64,000 nucleotides of DNA, from contig OZ244038.1 in assembly GCA_965215145.1 (NCBI GenBank), positions 1,178,001-1,242,000 on the forward strand. Direction: 5' to 3'. Below the pieces are notes generated by a model, which ran no database searches, was not told the DNA's origin, and was given only the letters and a program-made list of their open reading frames with translations. The translations under genes and the position numbers were made by a program. This document shows positions 34,342 through 42,825 of the stretch, piece after piece (the stretch's first letter is position 1; each line of letters starts with the position of its first letter). This DNA comes from G965215145 sp965215145. Its GTDB lineage: Bacteria > Bacteroidota > Rhodothermia > Rhodothermales > JANQRZ01.

Positions 34342-35046
34342 TCACGTCCATCGCCGGAAGAGCGGGGCCAGCCGCGAGAGGTCCCACCGCTCGTGGGGGC
34401 TCGGCTGCCCCTCCAGCAGCACTGTCCCCTCGCCCGGCCGCACGTCGTGCAGGCGGGCGAGCAGGGCTTCGAGCCGCTCGCGCTCGCGACCGTCGGGGGC
34501 CTCGTGTGGCTCGCCGGCCGCCATCAACGCCGTCGGGCGGTCCTCGCCCCACCACGTCAGCCGGAGGGCGGCCGGCCACCACAGCGTCTCCGGGGGGAGC
34601 AGCCGCGCCAGCCTCTCGAACCGCTCGGCGTCGAACGGGCCGAGGCCGAGGTCGGGCGGGCGGAGGTCGCCCTCGGGGAAGTAGAGGAACAGCGTGCGGG
34701 GGTCGGCGCGGAGGCGGCGGGCGGTCTCGCGCACCGTCGCCAGTTTTTGCCGCCGGTCGTCCGGGGGGAAGGGCAGCACGCCGAGCGGGCCGAACAGCGG
34801 GGCGCGGTCCCAGTCCTCCATCCACAGCACCGTCGGGCGACGGAGGACGCGGTGGGTGAGGAGCCAGAGGAGGTAGCCGTCCTGGAACGTGTGGTGGTTG
34901 AGGTAGACCACGGCGGGGCGGCCCTCGGGCAGGGTAGGCCCGCGGCCCCCGACCCACACCACCCGGCGGAAGTCGCGGCGGAGCGTGCGGCGGATGAGCC
35001 CCGCCACCGTCCGGCGGGCGAGGCGCTTACCGAAGGCGCGGGCCAC
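34342..35046 (-). CDS. Acyltransferase, CruD-like (PlsC fold)
   Basis: A 234-residue lysophospholipid-acyltransferase-like protein. The HX4D motif is 'YLNHHTFQDGYLLW' (about 46-59) and the second conserved block reads 'LFLYFPEGDLRPPDLGLGPF'. The GTG start at 35046 lies 4 nt after the crtB stop. In Chlorobi, CruD of this fold acylates the sugar of a carotenoid glucoside; the location next to crtB, cruF and a GT2 gene supports the same role, but phospholipid acylation cannot be excluded. Confidence 0.78.
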   Translation of the reverse strand: MARAFGKRLARRTVAGLIRRTLRRDFRRVVWVGGRGPTLPEGRPAVVYLNHHTFQDGYLLWLLTHRVLRRPTVLWMEDWDRAPLFGPLGVLPFPPDDRRQKLATVRETARRLRADPRTLFLYFPEGDLRPPDLGLGPFDAERFERLARLLPPETLWWPAALRLTWWGEDRPTALMAAGEPHEAPDGRERERLEALLARLHDVRPGEGTVLLEGQPSPHERWDLSRLAPLFRRWT

Positions 35047-35050
35047 CGGC

Positions 35051-36076
35051 TCAGGCCGCCTGCACCGACGGGCCGGAGGCGCCCATCGGGGCCGGGACGT
35101 CGTCGGCGAGGAGGCGGGCACGGCGGCGGCCGTAGTCGTCCTGCGCCACGAGGCGGAGCTTGCGCGGGAGGCTGACGACGCCGCGCCGCCGGAGGTTGTC
35201 GTAGCCCGAGGCGCGGACCTCGTTCATGATCTCGCGGTACATCCGCGCCGCCGCCGCGATCCCGACGCGGGAGCGGACCGGGAGCGCGCCGACGCCCGGC
35301 TCGGCCTCGCGGTACAGGGCCTCGGCCTGCGCCATCACCGCCTCCATCAGCGCGGGGTAGCCGGCCGGCGCCGGCCCGCCCTCGGCCGCCCGCGCGAGGT
35401 CCGCCCGCGCGACGCCGTGGCGGTCGAGCAGCGCCTCAGGGAGGTAGACCCGGCCGAGCCGCCGGAGGTCCTCGCCGACGTCGCGGAGCACGTTCGTGAG
35501 CTGCATCGCGTCGCCGAGGGCGCGGGCCGTCGGGGCCAGCGGGGCGAACGCGGCGCGGTCGGGGACGAGGAACGGCAGCATCATCTCGCCGACGCTGCCG
35601 GCGACCTGCCCGGCGTAGGCGCGGAGGTCGGCCTCGGTGCGGATCGGGCGGCCCCGGAGGTCGGCCTCGGCGCCGTCGAGGAGCTCGTAGAGCGGGGCCG
35701 CGAGCAGCTCGAACCGCTCGTGGACCTCGCCCAGCCGCTCCCACAGGAGCACCCGTGGCGGGCGCCCTTCGAGCGTCCGGGTCAACGCCTCGCGCGCGGC
35801 GTCGACCTCGCGCAGCGCCCCCTCCGCGCCGACCTCCAGCACCCGGTCGTCGGCGAGGCCGTCCACCGTCCGGCAGTAGAGGTAGAGCGTGGCGACGGGG
35901 AGGCGGACCTCGCCCGGCAGCAGGCGCGTCGCCAGCGAGAACGTGCGGGAGTGGTGGCGGAACGCGCGCCACAGGTACCGGTCCGCCTCGGCGCGCGGGG
36001 CGTCGGGCGGGGGCGGCAGCGGCGCGCTCGGGAAGGCCGTCGCCGCGGTGAGGGGGGGGGAGGGGGCGGTGCTCAC
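35051..36076 (-). CDS. crtB: Phytoene synthase
   Basis: A 341-residue head-to-head prenyl synthase that joins two geranylgeranyl-diphosphates into phytoene. The family segments are 'RTFSLATRLLPGEVRLPVAT', the first Asp-rich-like motif 'YLYCRTVDGLADDRVLE' (DxxxD variant), 'YAGQVAGSVGEMMLPF' and the second Asp-rich motif 'GDAMQLTNVLRDVGEDLRRL'. Then 'GRVYLPEALLDRHGV' follows. The GTG at 36076 overlaps the cruF stop (GTGA). Cytoplasmic, membrane-associated. Confidence 0.93.
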   Translation of the reverse strand: MSTAPSPPLTAATAFPSAPLPPPPDAPRAEADRYLWRAFRHHSRTFSLATRLLPGEVRLPVATLYLYCRTVDGLADDRVLEVGAEGALREVDAAREALTRTLEGRPPRVLLWERLGEVHERFELLAAPLYELLDGAEADLRGRPIRTEADLRAYAGQVAGSVGEMMLPFLVPDRAAFAPLAPTARALGDAMQLTNVLRDVGEDLRRLGRVYLPEALLDRHGVARADLARAAEGGPAPAGYPALMEAVMAQAEALYREAEPGVGALPVRSRVGIAAAARMYREIMNEVRASGYDNLRRRGVVSLPRKLRLVAQDDYGRRRARLLADDVPAPMGASGPSVQAA

Positions 36077-36957
36077 AGGGCCGGCTCCAGGGATCGGTGG
36101 GCAGGAGCACGGCGCGGCCACAGCGGCGTCCCGGCCCGGTGCGCGAGGGCGAGGGGGATGGCGAGGGCCGCGAGCCCAAGCGCGCCGGCGAGGGCGGCGC
36201 CGTAGGCGAAGCAGATGAAGACGGGGAACAGCACGTTCACCGCGTAGAGCGCCGGCGCCCACGGCGCCGCGTAGTCGAGCCCGCCGAGGAGCCGCTCGTA
36301 GCCCCACGCGATCACCGCCGAGGTCAGCAGCCAGCCGGCCCAGTTCACCAGCGGCATCCCGAAGTAGACCCCCCCGCCGGGGTACGTCCAGAACGCCTGC
36401 CCGCCGACGGGCACCGCCGTCGTCATCGCCGGGTCGAGCGCGACGTCCCAGAGCGTCATGAAGGCGGCCGCCGTGAGGACCGTCCCCCACGCCGGGAGGC
36501 GGAGCCGGCGCGCGAGGTCGTAGCTCAGCAGCGACATCGCGTACCACGAGGGCGGGATCAGCCACGGCACGTGCCCCGCGATCTTGGCGCCGAGGAGGTC
36601 GGAGTAGGCGTAGGCCCCGAACGGCACGCCCGTCTGCGTCCCCATCAACTCCGCCGCCGCGCCGACCGCGCTCCCCCAAAGAAAAAACAGCGCCGAGCGC
36701 CGGAGCCCAAGCCGGGGAAGGTAAAGGAGGAGGGTGAGCGCCGGCATCAGCGCCATGTAGACCCACGTCGGCCAGCGCACGAGGTCCGGCGGCAAGAGCC
36801 CGACGTTGTCGGCGATCCACGCGAAGGCCCGCCCCGCCGCCGCGGGGGACTGGACGAGCAGCACCGTCCCGGCCACGCTGAACAGGATCGAGGCGACGAA
36901 CCCGGCGAAGGCGGCGAGGAACAGGCGGTGGACGGTGCGGGTGGCGGGGGGGGGCAT
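36073..36957 (-). CDS. cruF: Carotenoid 1,2-hydratase CruF-like membrane protein
   Basis: A 294-residue polytopic protein of the CruF family, which adds water to the psi end of gamma-carotene-type carotenoids. About eight TM helices are visible. Conserved features include 'MGTQTGVPFGAYAYSDLLGA', 'HVPWLIPPSWYAMSLLSYDL', 'TLWDVALDPAM' and 'WTYPGGGVYFGMPLVNWAGW'. It heads the minus-strand operon cruF-crtB-acyltransferase-hypothetical-GT2, matching the route to a glycosylated, acylated hydroxy-carotenoid. The ATG at 36957 was chosen over longer frames with no membrane-protein character. Confidence 0.88.
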   Translation of the reverse strand: MPPPATRTVHRLFLAAFAGFVASILFSVAGTVLLVQSPAAAGRAFAWIADNVGLLPPDLVRWPTWVYMALMPALTLLLYLPRLGLRRSALFFLWGSAVGAAAELMGTQTGVPFGAYAYSDLLGAKIAGHVPWLIPPSWYAMSLLSYDLARRLRLPAWGTVLTAAAFMTLWDVALDPAMTTAVPVGGQAFWTYPGGGVYFGMPLVNWAGWLLTSAVIAWGYERLLGGLDYAAPWAPALYAVNVLFPVFICFAYGAALAGALGLAALAIPLALAHRAGTPLWPRRAPAHRSLEPAL

Positions 36958-37139
36958 CCGGCGCAGCAAGCTCAGGCGGGGCTGCCTATACCCGGAGGCG
37001 CCACGGCTGATCCGCCCCCGCCGAGCCGCCGGGTTAGGGCGGCGGCACTCGGGGTGGGAAGGATAGAGGGGAGCGAAAGAGAGGGGCAAAGGAAGAGGAA
37101 GGAACCGAGCAGATGACAAGGCGCTAGCCACCGCTACCG

Positions 37140-37209
37140 CTCACCGCTCACCGCTCACCGCTCACCGCTCACCGCTCACCGCTCACCGCTCACCGCTCAC
37201 CGCTCACCG
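37140..37209. repeat. Ten tandem copies of a 7-bp unit (CTCACCG)
   Basis: Exactly ten head-to-tail CTCACCG units, with a partial unit (CTACCG) at the left edge. The array ends 5 nt before the GTG start of the WbqC gene, where the ribosome-binding site and part of the promoter would normally lie. A 7-nt unit changes spacing by steps that are not multiples of three, so copy-number change could tune or switch expression. Confidence 0.9.
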
Positions 37210-37214
37210 CCGTC

Positions 37215-37892
37215 GTGACCGTCGCCGTCCGCCCGCCCGAGTACTTCCCCCGGCTCGCGTACTGCGCGCTCGGGCTCGTCGTGGATCGGTTCGTGCTGGC
37301 GGACACGTTCGCGTACAGCCGCCAGGGCTACCAGAACCGCTGCCGCGTCCGCACGCCGGAGGGGGCGCTGTGGCTCACGGTCCCCCTCGCGGCGGGAGCA
37401 CCGGGGCGGCCCATCGCGGAGGTCGCCATCGCGGAGGGCGAGCGCTGGCGGGGGCGGCACCGGAAGACGCTCCGTCACCACCTCGGCGGGGCGCCGTTCT
37501 GGGCGCACTACCGCGACGGGGCCGAGGCGCTGCTAGCGGCTGAGTACGCCTCGCTGGCCGGTCTCACGGCGGCTTCGACGGCGTGGACGCTGGGCGCGCT
37601 GCGGGCGCCGGCCGAGGTCGTCCGGGCGTCGGCGCTGCCGGGGCGGCCGGCGGCGCTGCCCGACGTGCTGGCCGCCGCCGGCGCGACGGCGCTGGTGACG
37701 CTGCCGGAGTCGGCCGCGCGAGACCGTGCCCACGCCGAGGCCGCCGCCGTCCCCTGCCGGGTGATCGGGTTCGAGGAGCGCCCGCGGCGGCAGAGCTTCG
37801 CCGGCTTCGCCACCGGATGCGCCACGCTCGACCTCCTCGCCAACCACGGCCCCGAGGCCGCAGGTGTGCTGCGTGCCGGGGTCGGCCGATAG
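37215..37892 (+). CDS. WbqC-like family protein
   Basis: A 225-residue protein of the WbqC family, often found near polysaccharide or modified-sugar loci and of uncertain enzymatic role. Family features are the start 'TVAVRPPEYFPRLAYCALGL', 'YSRQGYQNRCRVRTPEGALW' and 'KTLRHHLGGAPFWAHY'. GTG start at 37215, directly behind a 7-bp tandem repeat and without a visible Shine-Dalgarno. It is divergent from the carotenoid operon. Function not established; no sugar-pathway neighbours are adjacent on this strand. Confidence 0.8.
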   Translation: MTVAVRPPEYFPRLAYCALGLVVDRFVLADTFAYSRQGYQNRCRVRTPEGALWLTVPLAAGAPGRPIAEVAIAEGERWRGRHRKTLRHHLGGAPFWAHYRDGAEALLAAEYASLAGLTAASTAWTLGALRAPAEVVRASALPGRPAALPDVLAAAGATALVTLPESAARDRAHAEAAAVPCRVIGFEERPRRQSFAGFATGCATLDLLANHGPEAAGVLRAGVGR

Positions 37893-37989
37893 CTCGCCCG
37901 GACTCGGCGCCCGAACCCCACGCTGGGCCACGGCGTGCTAGGGCGCGCCCCTCTCTTCCAATCCCTTCTCCCCCGATCCCTTCTCCCCG

Positions 37990-38280
37990 ATGGACTTCAG
38001 CACGAAGAAGACCGCCTGGAGGGCGACCTCGCTGGCCGCCGGCGCCATCGCCGGCCTCGCCGCGCACGCCCTCGTCCGCATCGCCTGGCGCGGGTTCGCC
38101 GACGACGACCCCCCGCTCAACCCCGACGCCGCCGAGACCGCCTGGAGCGACGCCGTGGCGTGGACCGTCGCGGCGGGCGCGGCGGCGGGGGTGGCCCGGC
38201 TCGCCGCCCGGCGCGGCGCGGCCGAGGTTTGGCGGCAGGTGCTCGACATCGAGCCGCCCGTGTTCGTCCGGAGTGGGTAA
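37990..38280 (+). CDS. DUF4235 small membrane protein
   Basis: A 96-residue protein with two hydrophobic segments ('ATSLAAGAIAGLAAHALVRI' and 'DAVAWTVAAGAAAGVARLAA') and the DUF4235-type layout, including a central Asp/Pro-rich loop. Family function unknown. ATG at 37990; the previous gene ends 97 nt upstream. Confidence 0.7.
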   Translation: MDFSTKKTAWRATSLAAGAIAGLAAHALVRIAWRGFADDDPPLNPDAAETAWSDAVAWTVAAGAAAGVARLAARRGAAEVWRQVLDIEPPVFVRSG

Positions 38281-38348
38281 ACTCCGCCCGCTGCCAGGCC
38301 GATTGCCTCTATGGCCCCCAACCCCTCCCCGTCCGCCCCGCCGCCCCG

Positions 38349-39203
38349 ATGTGCGTCCTCTTCGTCGCCTGGCGTGTACGCGACGGCGCCCCCCTCGTCG
38401 TCGCCTCGAACCGCGACGAGCGCTACGACCGGCCGACGATGCCGCTGACGATGTGGGCCGACTGCCCCGGCACGCTCGCCGGGCGCGACCTCGAGAGCGG
38501 GGGGACGTGGCTGGGCGTCAACCGCCGCGCGACCGTCCGGTGGGCCGCCGTGACCAACGTCCGCGCGCCGGAGTGGCTGGAGCAGCAGCGCCGCCGCTCG
38601 CGAGGTTGGCTCGTCCGGGACTACCTCTGCGGCGACGAGCCGCCGGCCGCGTACGCCGCCCGCGTCGCCGCCGAGCGCGAGCGGTACGGCGGCTTCAACC
38701 TCCTCGTGGGGGACCTCGACGGGCTGTGGTACGTGTCGAGCCGCCCCGATGCGCCGCGCCGGCTGGAGCCCGGCTACTACGGCCTCTCGAACGCCGCCCT
38801 CGACCCCCCCGTTGACGCCGACGAGGCGCCGTGGCCGAAGGTCGCGCGCGGCGGGGCCGCCTTCCGGGCGTGGGTCGAGAGCAACCCCGGCACGGGCCTG
38901 GAGCTCGACGAGGCCACCGGCTTCGCGCTCCTCCACGACCCCACGCCTGCCCCCGACGACGCGCTCCCGGACACCGGCGTGGGGCTCGACGCCGAGCGGA
39001 CGCTCTCGGCCGTGTTCATCCGCGGCGAGGACTACGGCACCGTCGCCTCGACGCTGCTCACCGTCGGCGACGACGGCGAGGGGGTGATGGTCGAGCTCTC
39101 GCCGCTGCCGGACCTCTGGACGGGGCTCCCGAGCGACGAGTGGGACGCCATCCGCTACCCCTTCCGGATCAGCGCCGTCGGGCTGCCGAGCCAAGAAGTA
39201 TAG
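38349..39203 (+). CDS. NRDE family (TANGO2-like) protein
   Basis: A 284-residue protein of the NRDE/TANGO2 family, an Ntn-hydrolase-like fold implicated in haem or lipid handling in eukaryotes. The N-terminal Cys2 ('MCVLFVAWRV') could be the processed nucleophile. The name-giving motif is 'VVASNRDERYDRPTMPL', followed by 'AGRDLESGGTWLGVNRRA' and 'AAVTNVRAPEWL'. Its length fits the family. Bacterial role unknown. ATG at 38349; no clear operon partner. Confidence 0.92.
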   Translation: MCVLFVAWRVRDGAPLVVASNRDERYDRPTMPLTMWADCPGTLAGRDLESGGTWLGVNRRATVRWAAVTNVRAPEWLEQQRRRSRGWLVRDYLCGDEPPAAYAARVAAERERYGGFNLLVGDLDGLWYVSSRPDAPRRLEPGYYGLSNAALDPPVDADEAPWPKVARGGAAFRAWVESNPGTGLELDEATGFALLHDPTPAPDDALPDTGVGLDAERTLSAVFIRGEDYGTVASTLLTVGDDGEGVMVELSPLPDLWTGLPSDEWDAIRYPFRISAVGLPSQEV

Positions 39204-39278
39204 GGCGGTCGGGGAAAGAAGGGGAAAGAAAGGGCGGGCCCGGAGGATCGGGCCGGGGGGTGGGGAGTACGCGCCGCC

Positions 39279-40367
39279 ATGCCCGCCCCCGTCGCCTCCC
39301 CGCCGCGTCCCGAGCCGAGCACGCGCCCCCCCGACGCGGCGCACACCGAGGCCGTGCGCAACACGCTCGACCGCTCCGAGAGCGGGGCCCCCGCCGCCGG
39401 CCACGCCGTCCGCGACCTCTTCTCGACCGACGAGATCTTCCAGCGCCTCGTCGCCACGGCCGACGAGGAGTTCGTCCGGAGCGCGCGGCTGCTGTTCCTC
39501 TCCGGCCTCGCCGCCGGGCTCTCGATCGGGCTGACGTTCATCGCGCGGGCGACGCTCACCGCCGCCGTCGCCGGCGGCGCCGAGCCGACCGGCGCGGAGC
39601 AGCTCGTCGGCAACCTGCTCTACCCCGTCGGCTTCCTCTTCATCGTGCTCGGGCGGTACCAGCTCTTCACCGAGAACACCCTCACGCCGGTGACGCTCGT
39701 GCTGACGCGGATCGCGAGCCTGCCGATGCTCTTGCGCGTCTGGGGGATCGTGCTCGCCGCCAACGTCCTCGGCGCCGCCCTCGTCGCCCTCGTCCTCGCC
39801 CAGACGGCCGTGCTCGACCCGGACGCGGCGGCGGTCGCGCGGGCGTTCGGGGAGCACGGCCTCCACGTCCCCGCCTCGGCGCTGTTCTGGAAGGGGCTCG
39901 TGGCGGGCTGGATCGTGGCGAGCATGGTGTGGCTGACGCACGCCGCACGCGACACCGTCACGCGGTTCCTCACGGTGATGGTGCTGATGTACCTCGTCCC
40001 CACGGCCGGCCTCTTCCACTGCATCATCGGCGCCTGCGAGGTGCTCTACCTCGTCTTCCTCGGCGAGGCCACGCTCGGGGCGGCGGGCGTGTTCTTCGGC
40101 GCCGTCGTCGTGGGGAACACCGTCGGCGGCGTCCTCCTCGTCGCCATCCTCAACTACGCCCAGACCCGGCAGCAGCGGTTCCCCGAGCGCGGCGAGACCC
40201 CGCTCACGTGGCGGGAGTTCATGTTCGGCTACGAGGCCGGGCAGATGGGCCACCAAGTCACGACGCCGGCCGAGCGCGAGGCCGGCGAGCGCGGGAGCCT
40301 CCTCGACCGGCCCGTCGGGACGACGGCGGACGAGGAGGACATGGCGCCGGCCGACGCTCACCCCTAA
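39279..40367 (+). CDS. Formate/nitrite transporter family (FNT) channel
   Basis: A 362-residue inner-membrane FNT-type channel. Six TM helices are visible from about residue 70 ('LLFLSGLAAGLSIGLTFIAR', 'LVGNLLYPVGFLFIVLGRYQ'). 'LFTENTLTPVTLVL' is a signature found in the FNT subgroup with extended N-termini, and 'LFHCIIGACEVLYLVFLGEA' supplies the pore His. N- and C-terminal cytoplasmic extensions are longer than in FocA. The transported anion (formate, nitrite or other weak acid) cannot be decided. It lies 12 nt upstream of an SDR gene on the same strand. Confidence 0.85.
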   Translation: MPAPVASPPRPEPSTRPPDAAHTEAVRNTLDRSESGAPAAGHAVRDLFSTDEIFQRLVATADEEFVRSARLLFLSGLAAGLSIGLTFIARATLTAAVAGGAEPTGAEQLVGNLLYPVGFLFIVLGRYQLFTENTLTPVTLVLTRIASLPMLLRVWGIVLAANVLGAALVALVLAQTAVLDPDAAAVARAFGEHGLHVPASALFWKGLVAGWIVASMVWLTHAARDTVTRFLTVMVLMYLVPTAGLFHCIIGACEVLYLVFLGEATLGAAGVFFGAVVVGNTVGGVLLVAILNYAQTRQQRFPERGETPLTWREFMFGYEAGQMGHQVTTPAEREAGERGSLLDRPVGTTADEEDMAPADAHP

Positions 40368-40379
40368 GCCCCACCCGCG

Positions 40380-41156
40380 ATGCCCGCAGACTTCCGCCTC
40401 GACGACCGGGTCGCCCTCGTGACCGGGGCCAGCCGGGGGATCGGCCGCGCCACAGCCGAGGCGTTCGCCCGCGCCGGCGCCCGCGTCGTCCTCGCCAGTC
40501 GCAAGCGGCCCGCCCTCGACGAGGTCGCCGAGGCGATCCGCGCGGCCGGCGGCGAGGCCCTCCCCGTCGCCGCCCACACCGGCGACCCCGAGGCCGTCGA
40601 GGCCCTCGTCGAGCGCGCCGTCGCCGAGTACGGCGGGGTGGACGTCCTCGTCAACAACGCCGCGACGAACCCCCACTTCGGCCCGATCCTGACGAGCGAC
40701 GAGGGGCAGTGGGAGAAGACGCTCGACGTGAACCTCCACGGCTATTTCCGGCTGATCCGGGCCTGCCACCCCTCGATGCGGGCGCGGGGCGGCGGCAGCG
40801 TCGTCAACGTCGCCAGCGTGGCTGGAGAGCGACCGCAGCCGGGGATGGGGGTCTACTGCGTCAGCAAGGCCGCCGTCCTCATGCTCACCGACGTGCTCGC
40901 CGCCGAGCTGGCCGAGGACGGCGTCCGGGTGAACGCCATCGTGCCGGGGTTCGTGAAGACGCGGTTCTCGCAGGTGCTGTGGGAGGACGAGGCGACGGCC
41001 GAGGAGACGCTCCGCCTCATCCCGCAGCGGCGCATGGCCGACCCCGAGGAGGTCGCCGCGCTCGCGCAGTACCTCGCCTCCGACGCCAGCCGGTTCGTGA
41101 CCGGCGCCCACCTCCGCATCGACGGCGGCCAGCTCGTCGGCACGCCGGGGGTCTGA
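40380..41156 (+). CDS. Short-chain dehydrogenase/reductase
   Basis: A 258-residue classical SDR. NAD(P) motif 'ALVTGASRGIGRATAEAFAR' (about 11-30), 'VDVLVNNAATNPHFGPIL' (NNAG-type), catalytic Ser region 'GSVVNVASVAGERPQPGM' and the YxxxK pair in 'GVYCVSKAAVLMLTD', followed by 'VNAIVPGFVKTRFSQVLWED'. Substrate not predictable. It follows the FNT gene after 12 nt and may be cotranscribed. Confidence 0.92.
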   Translation: MPADFRLDDRVALVTGASRGIGRATAEAFARAGARVVLASRKRPALDEVAEAIRAAGGEALPVAAHTGDPEAVEALVERAVAEYGGVDVLVNNAATNPHFGPILTSDEGQWEKTLDVNLHGYFRLIRACHPSMRARGGGSVVNVASVAGERPQPGMGVYCVSKAAVLMLTDVLAAELAEDGVRVNAIVPGFVKTRFSQVLWEDEATAEETLRLIPQRRMADPEEVAALAQYLASDASRFVTGAHLRIDGGQLVGTPGV

Positions 41157-41312
41157 AGGGGAGGAGGGATGACGGGGTCGTTCCCGGCGGTCGCCTCGCG
41201 GCGATGCAGGCGGAGTCCCACAGGGGGTCCGATTTTTTCGGCGCGGCGTGAGCCAGTAGAGCGCGTTATCGCGTTACCATAGATGAGTCCGCTCACTAAA
41301 CCCCGCCCGACC

Positions 41313-42740
41313 ATGCGTTTGCTACTCCTGCTTCTTCTCGCGCTCACGCCCGCGCTCGGCATGGCCCAGACGCTCGCCGGCTCCGGCGGCATCCGGGCCG
41401 GCGAGACGACCGACGAGCTCTCCCCCGCGCAGCGGGCCGAGATCCAGACCCAGCTCGACGCCAGCCGCGCCGCCCTCCGCGCCGCCGGGCTGCTCCCCGA
41501 GCCCCACGGGGCGCGGGCGGGGCGGGGCGGCGGCAGCCTCGCGCAGCCCCTCCGGGCCTTCCCCGACCTGGCCGACCCCGGCTTCTACGGGATCACCAAC
41601 TACGTGGACCTCGACCCCACCGGGCCAAACAACCTCCTCGACTACAACTGCGGCGCGAGGACCTACGACACGTCCTCCGGCTACGACCACCAGGGCGTCG
41701 ACTACGTGACGTGGCCGTTCCCCTGGACGAAGATGGACGAGGACGCCGTCGAGGTCGTCGCCGCAGCCGACGGCGTGATCATCCTCAAGGCCGACGGGCA
41801 GTTCGACCGGCAGTGCGAGTTCAACCCGAACCCGTGGAACGCCGTCTACCTCGAGCACAGCGACGGCTCGGTCGGGTGGTACGGGCACCTCAAGAACGGC
41901 TCGCTCACCTCAAAGGCCGTCGGCGAGCCCGTGGTGGCCGGCGAGACGCTCGGCGTGGTCGGGAGCTCGGGGAACTCGACGATCCCGCACCTCCACTTCG
42001 AGCTCTACGGCGCCGACGACGACCTCGTCGAGCCGTTCGCGGGGCCGTGCAACCCTACGACGGACGCCTCGTGGTGGGCCGAGCAGGAGCCGTACTACGC
42101 CTCGCGGGTGCTTGCCCTCCACACCCACGACGACCCCCCGCTGCTGGCGCAGTGCCCGCAGACGGAGGACACCCCGAACTTCGCGGACGCCTTCGAGCCC
42201 GGCCAGTTGGCCTACTTCGGGGCCTACTACCGGGATCAACGCCAGAGCCAAACGACGGCCTACAGCATCCTTCGCCCGAATGGCACTGCCGAAGCGGCGT
42301 GGACGCACGGCATCAACGACCCCCACTACGCCATCTCCTACTGGTACTGGTCCTACTTCCTGCCGGCCGACGCCCCCGAGGGGACGTGGACGTTCCGGGT
42401 CGAGTACGAGGGCGAGGTCGTCACGCACCCCTTCACCGTGGGCGCCATGACGAGCGACGGGGGAGCGCCGCAGGCCGGGTACCGCATCGCGGCCCCGTCC
42501 CCGAACCCCTTCCACTCCGCGACGGCGCTGACCGTCGAGCTCGACCGCGCGCAGAGGGTGCAGGCCGTCGCCTACGACGTGCTCGGCCGCGCCGTGGCGA
42601 CGCTCCACGAGGGGCCGCTGAGCGCTGGGCAGGCGCACCGCATCAGCCTCGACGGGCGCGCTCTGCCGGCGGGGGTCTACGTCGTCCGACTCGTGAGCGA
42701 GGGCTTCGCCGAGAGTTTCCCTGTGACGCTTACTCGGTAG
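41313..42740 (+). CDS. Secreted M23-family metallopeptidase with sorting domain
   Basis: A 475-residue exported peptidase. Signal peptide MRLLLLLLLALTPALGMAQ. The M23/LytM core has zinc ligands in 'YDHQGVDYVTWPF' (HxxxD) and 'STIPHLHFELYG' (HxH), with 'YGHLKNGSLTSKAVGEPVVA' between. Then an Ig/beta region and a C-terminal type-A sorting domain ('RIAAPSPNPFHSATALTVEL' to 'GVYVVRLVSEGFAESFPVTL'). It probably cleaves peptidoglycan cross-bridges or other Gly-rich peptides outside the cell. The ATG at 41313 begins the signal peptide. Confidence 0.88.
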   Translation: MRLLLLLLLALTPALGMAQTLAGSGGIRAGETTDELSPAQRAEIQTQLDASRAALRAAGLLPEPHGARAGRGGGSLAQPLRAFPDLADPGFYGITNYVDLDPTGPNNLLDYNCGARTYDTSSGYDHQGVDYVTWPFPWTKMDEDAVEVVAAADGVIILKADGQFDRQCEFNPNPWNAVYLEHSDGSVGWYGHLKNGSLTSKAVGEPVVAGETLGVVGSSGNSTIPHLHFELYGADDDLVEPFAGPCNPTTDASWWAEQEPYYASRVLALHTHDDPPLLAQCPQTEDTPNFADAFEPGQLAYFGAYYRDQRQSQTTAYSILRPNGTAEAAWTHGINDPHYAISYWYWSYFLPADAPEGTWTFRVEYEGEVVTHPFTVGAMTSDGGAPQAGYRIAAPSPNPFHSATALTVELDRAQRVQAVAYDVLGRAVATLHEGPLSAGQAHRISLDGRALPAGVYVVRLVSEGFAESFPVTLTR

Positions 42741-42758
42741 CGCCCACGCCCAAAATGA

Positions 42759-42792
42759 CCGGCCCCGCCTCCTCGGTGGGAAGCGGGGCCGG
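42759..42792. terminator. Bidirectional hairpin between M23 and EF-hand genes
   Basis: Stem CCGGCCCCGC / GCGGGGCCGG with a 14-nt loop, between two convergent genes (stops at 42740 and 42826). Likely terminates both. Confidence 0.7.
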
Positions 42793-42825
42793 AGCGCTCA
42801 GGGCGCGGGGGCCGTAAGGCCGGGT

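Noticed and set aside
37938..41111. 1057-codon minus-strand frame
   Set aside because: Antisense to DUF4235, NRDE, FNT and SDR genes, all of which have recognisable family motifs on the plus strand.
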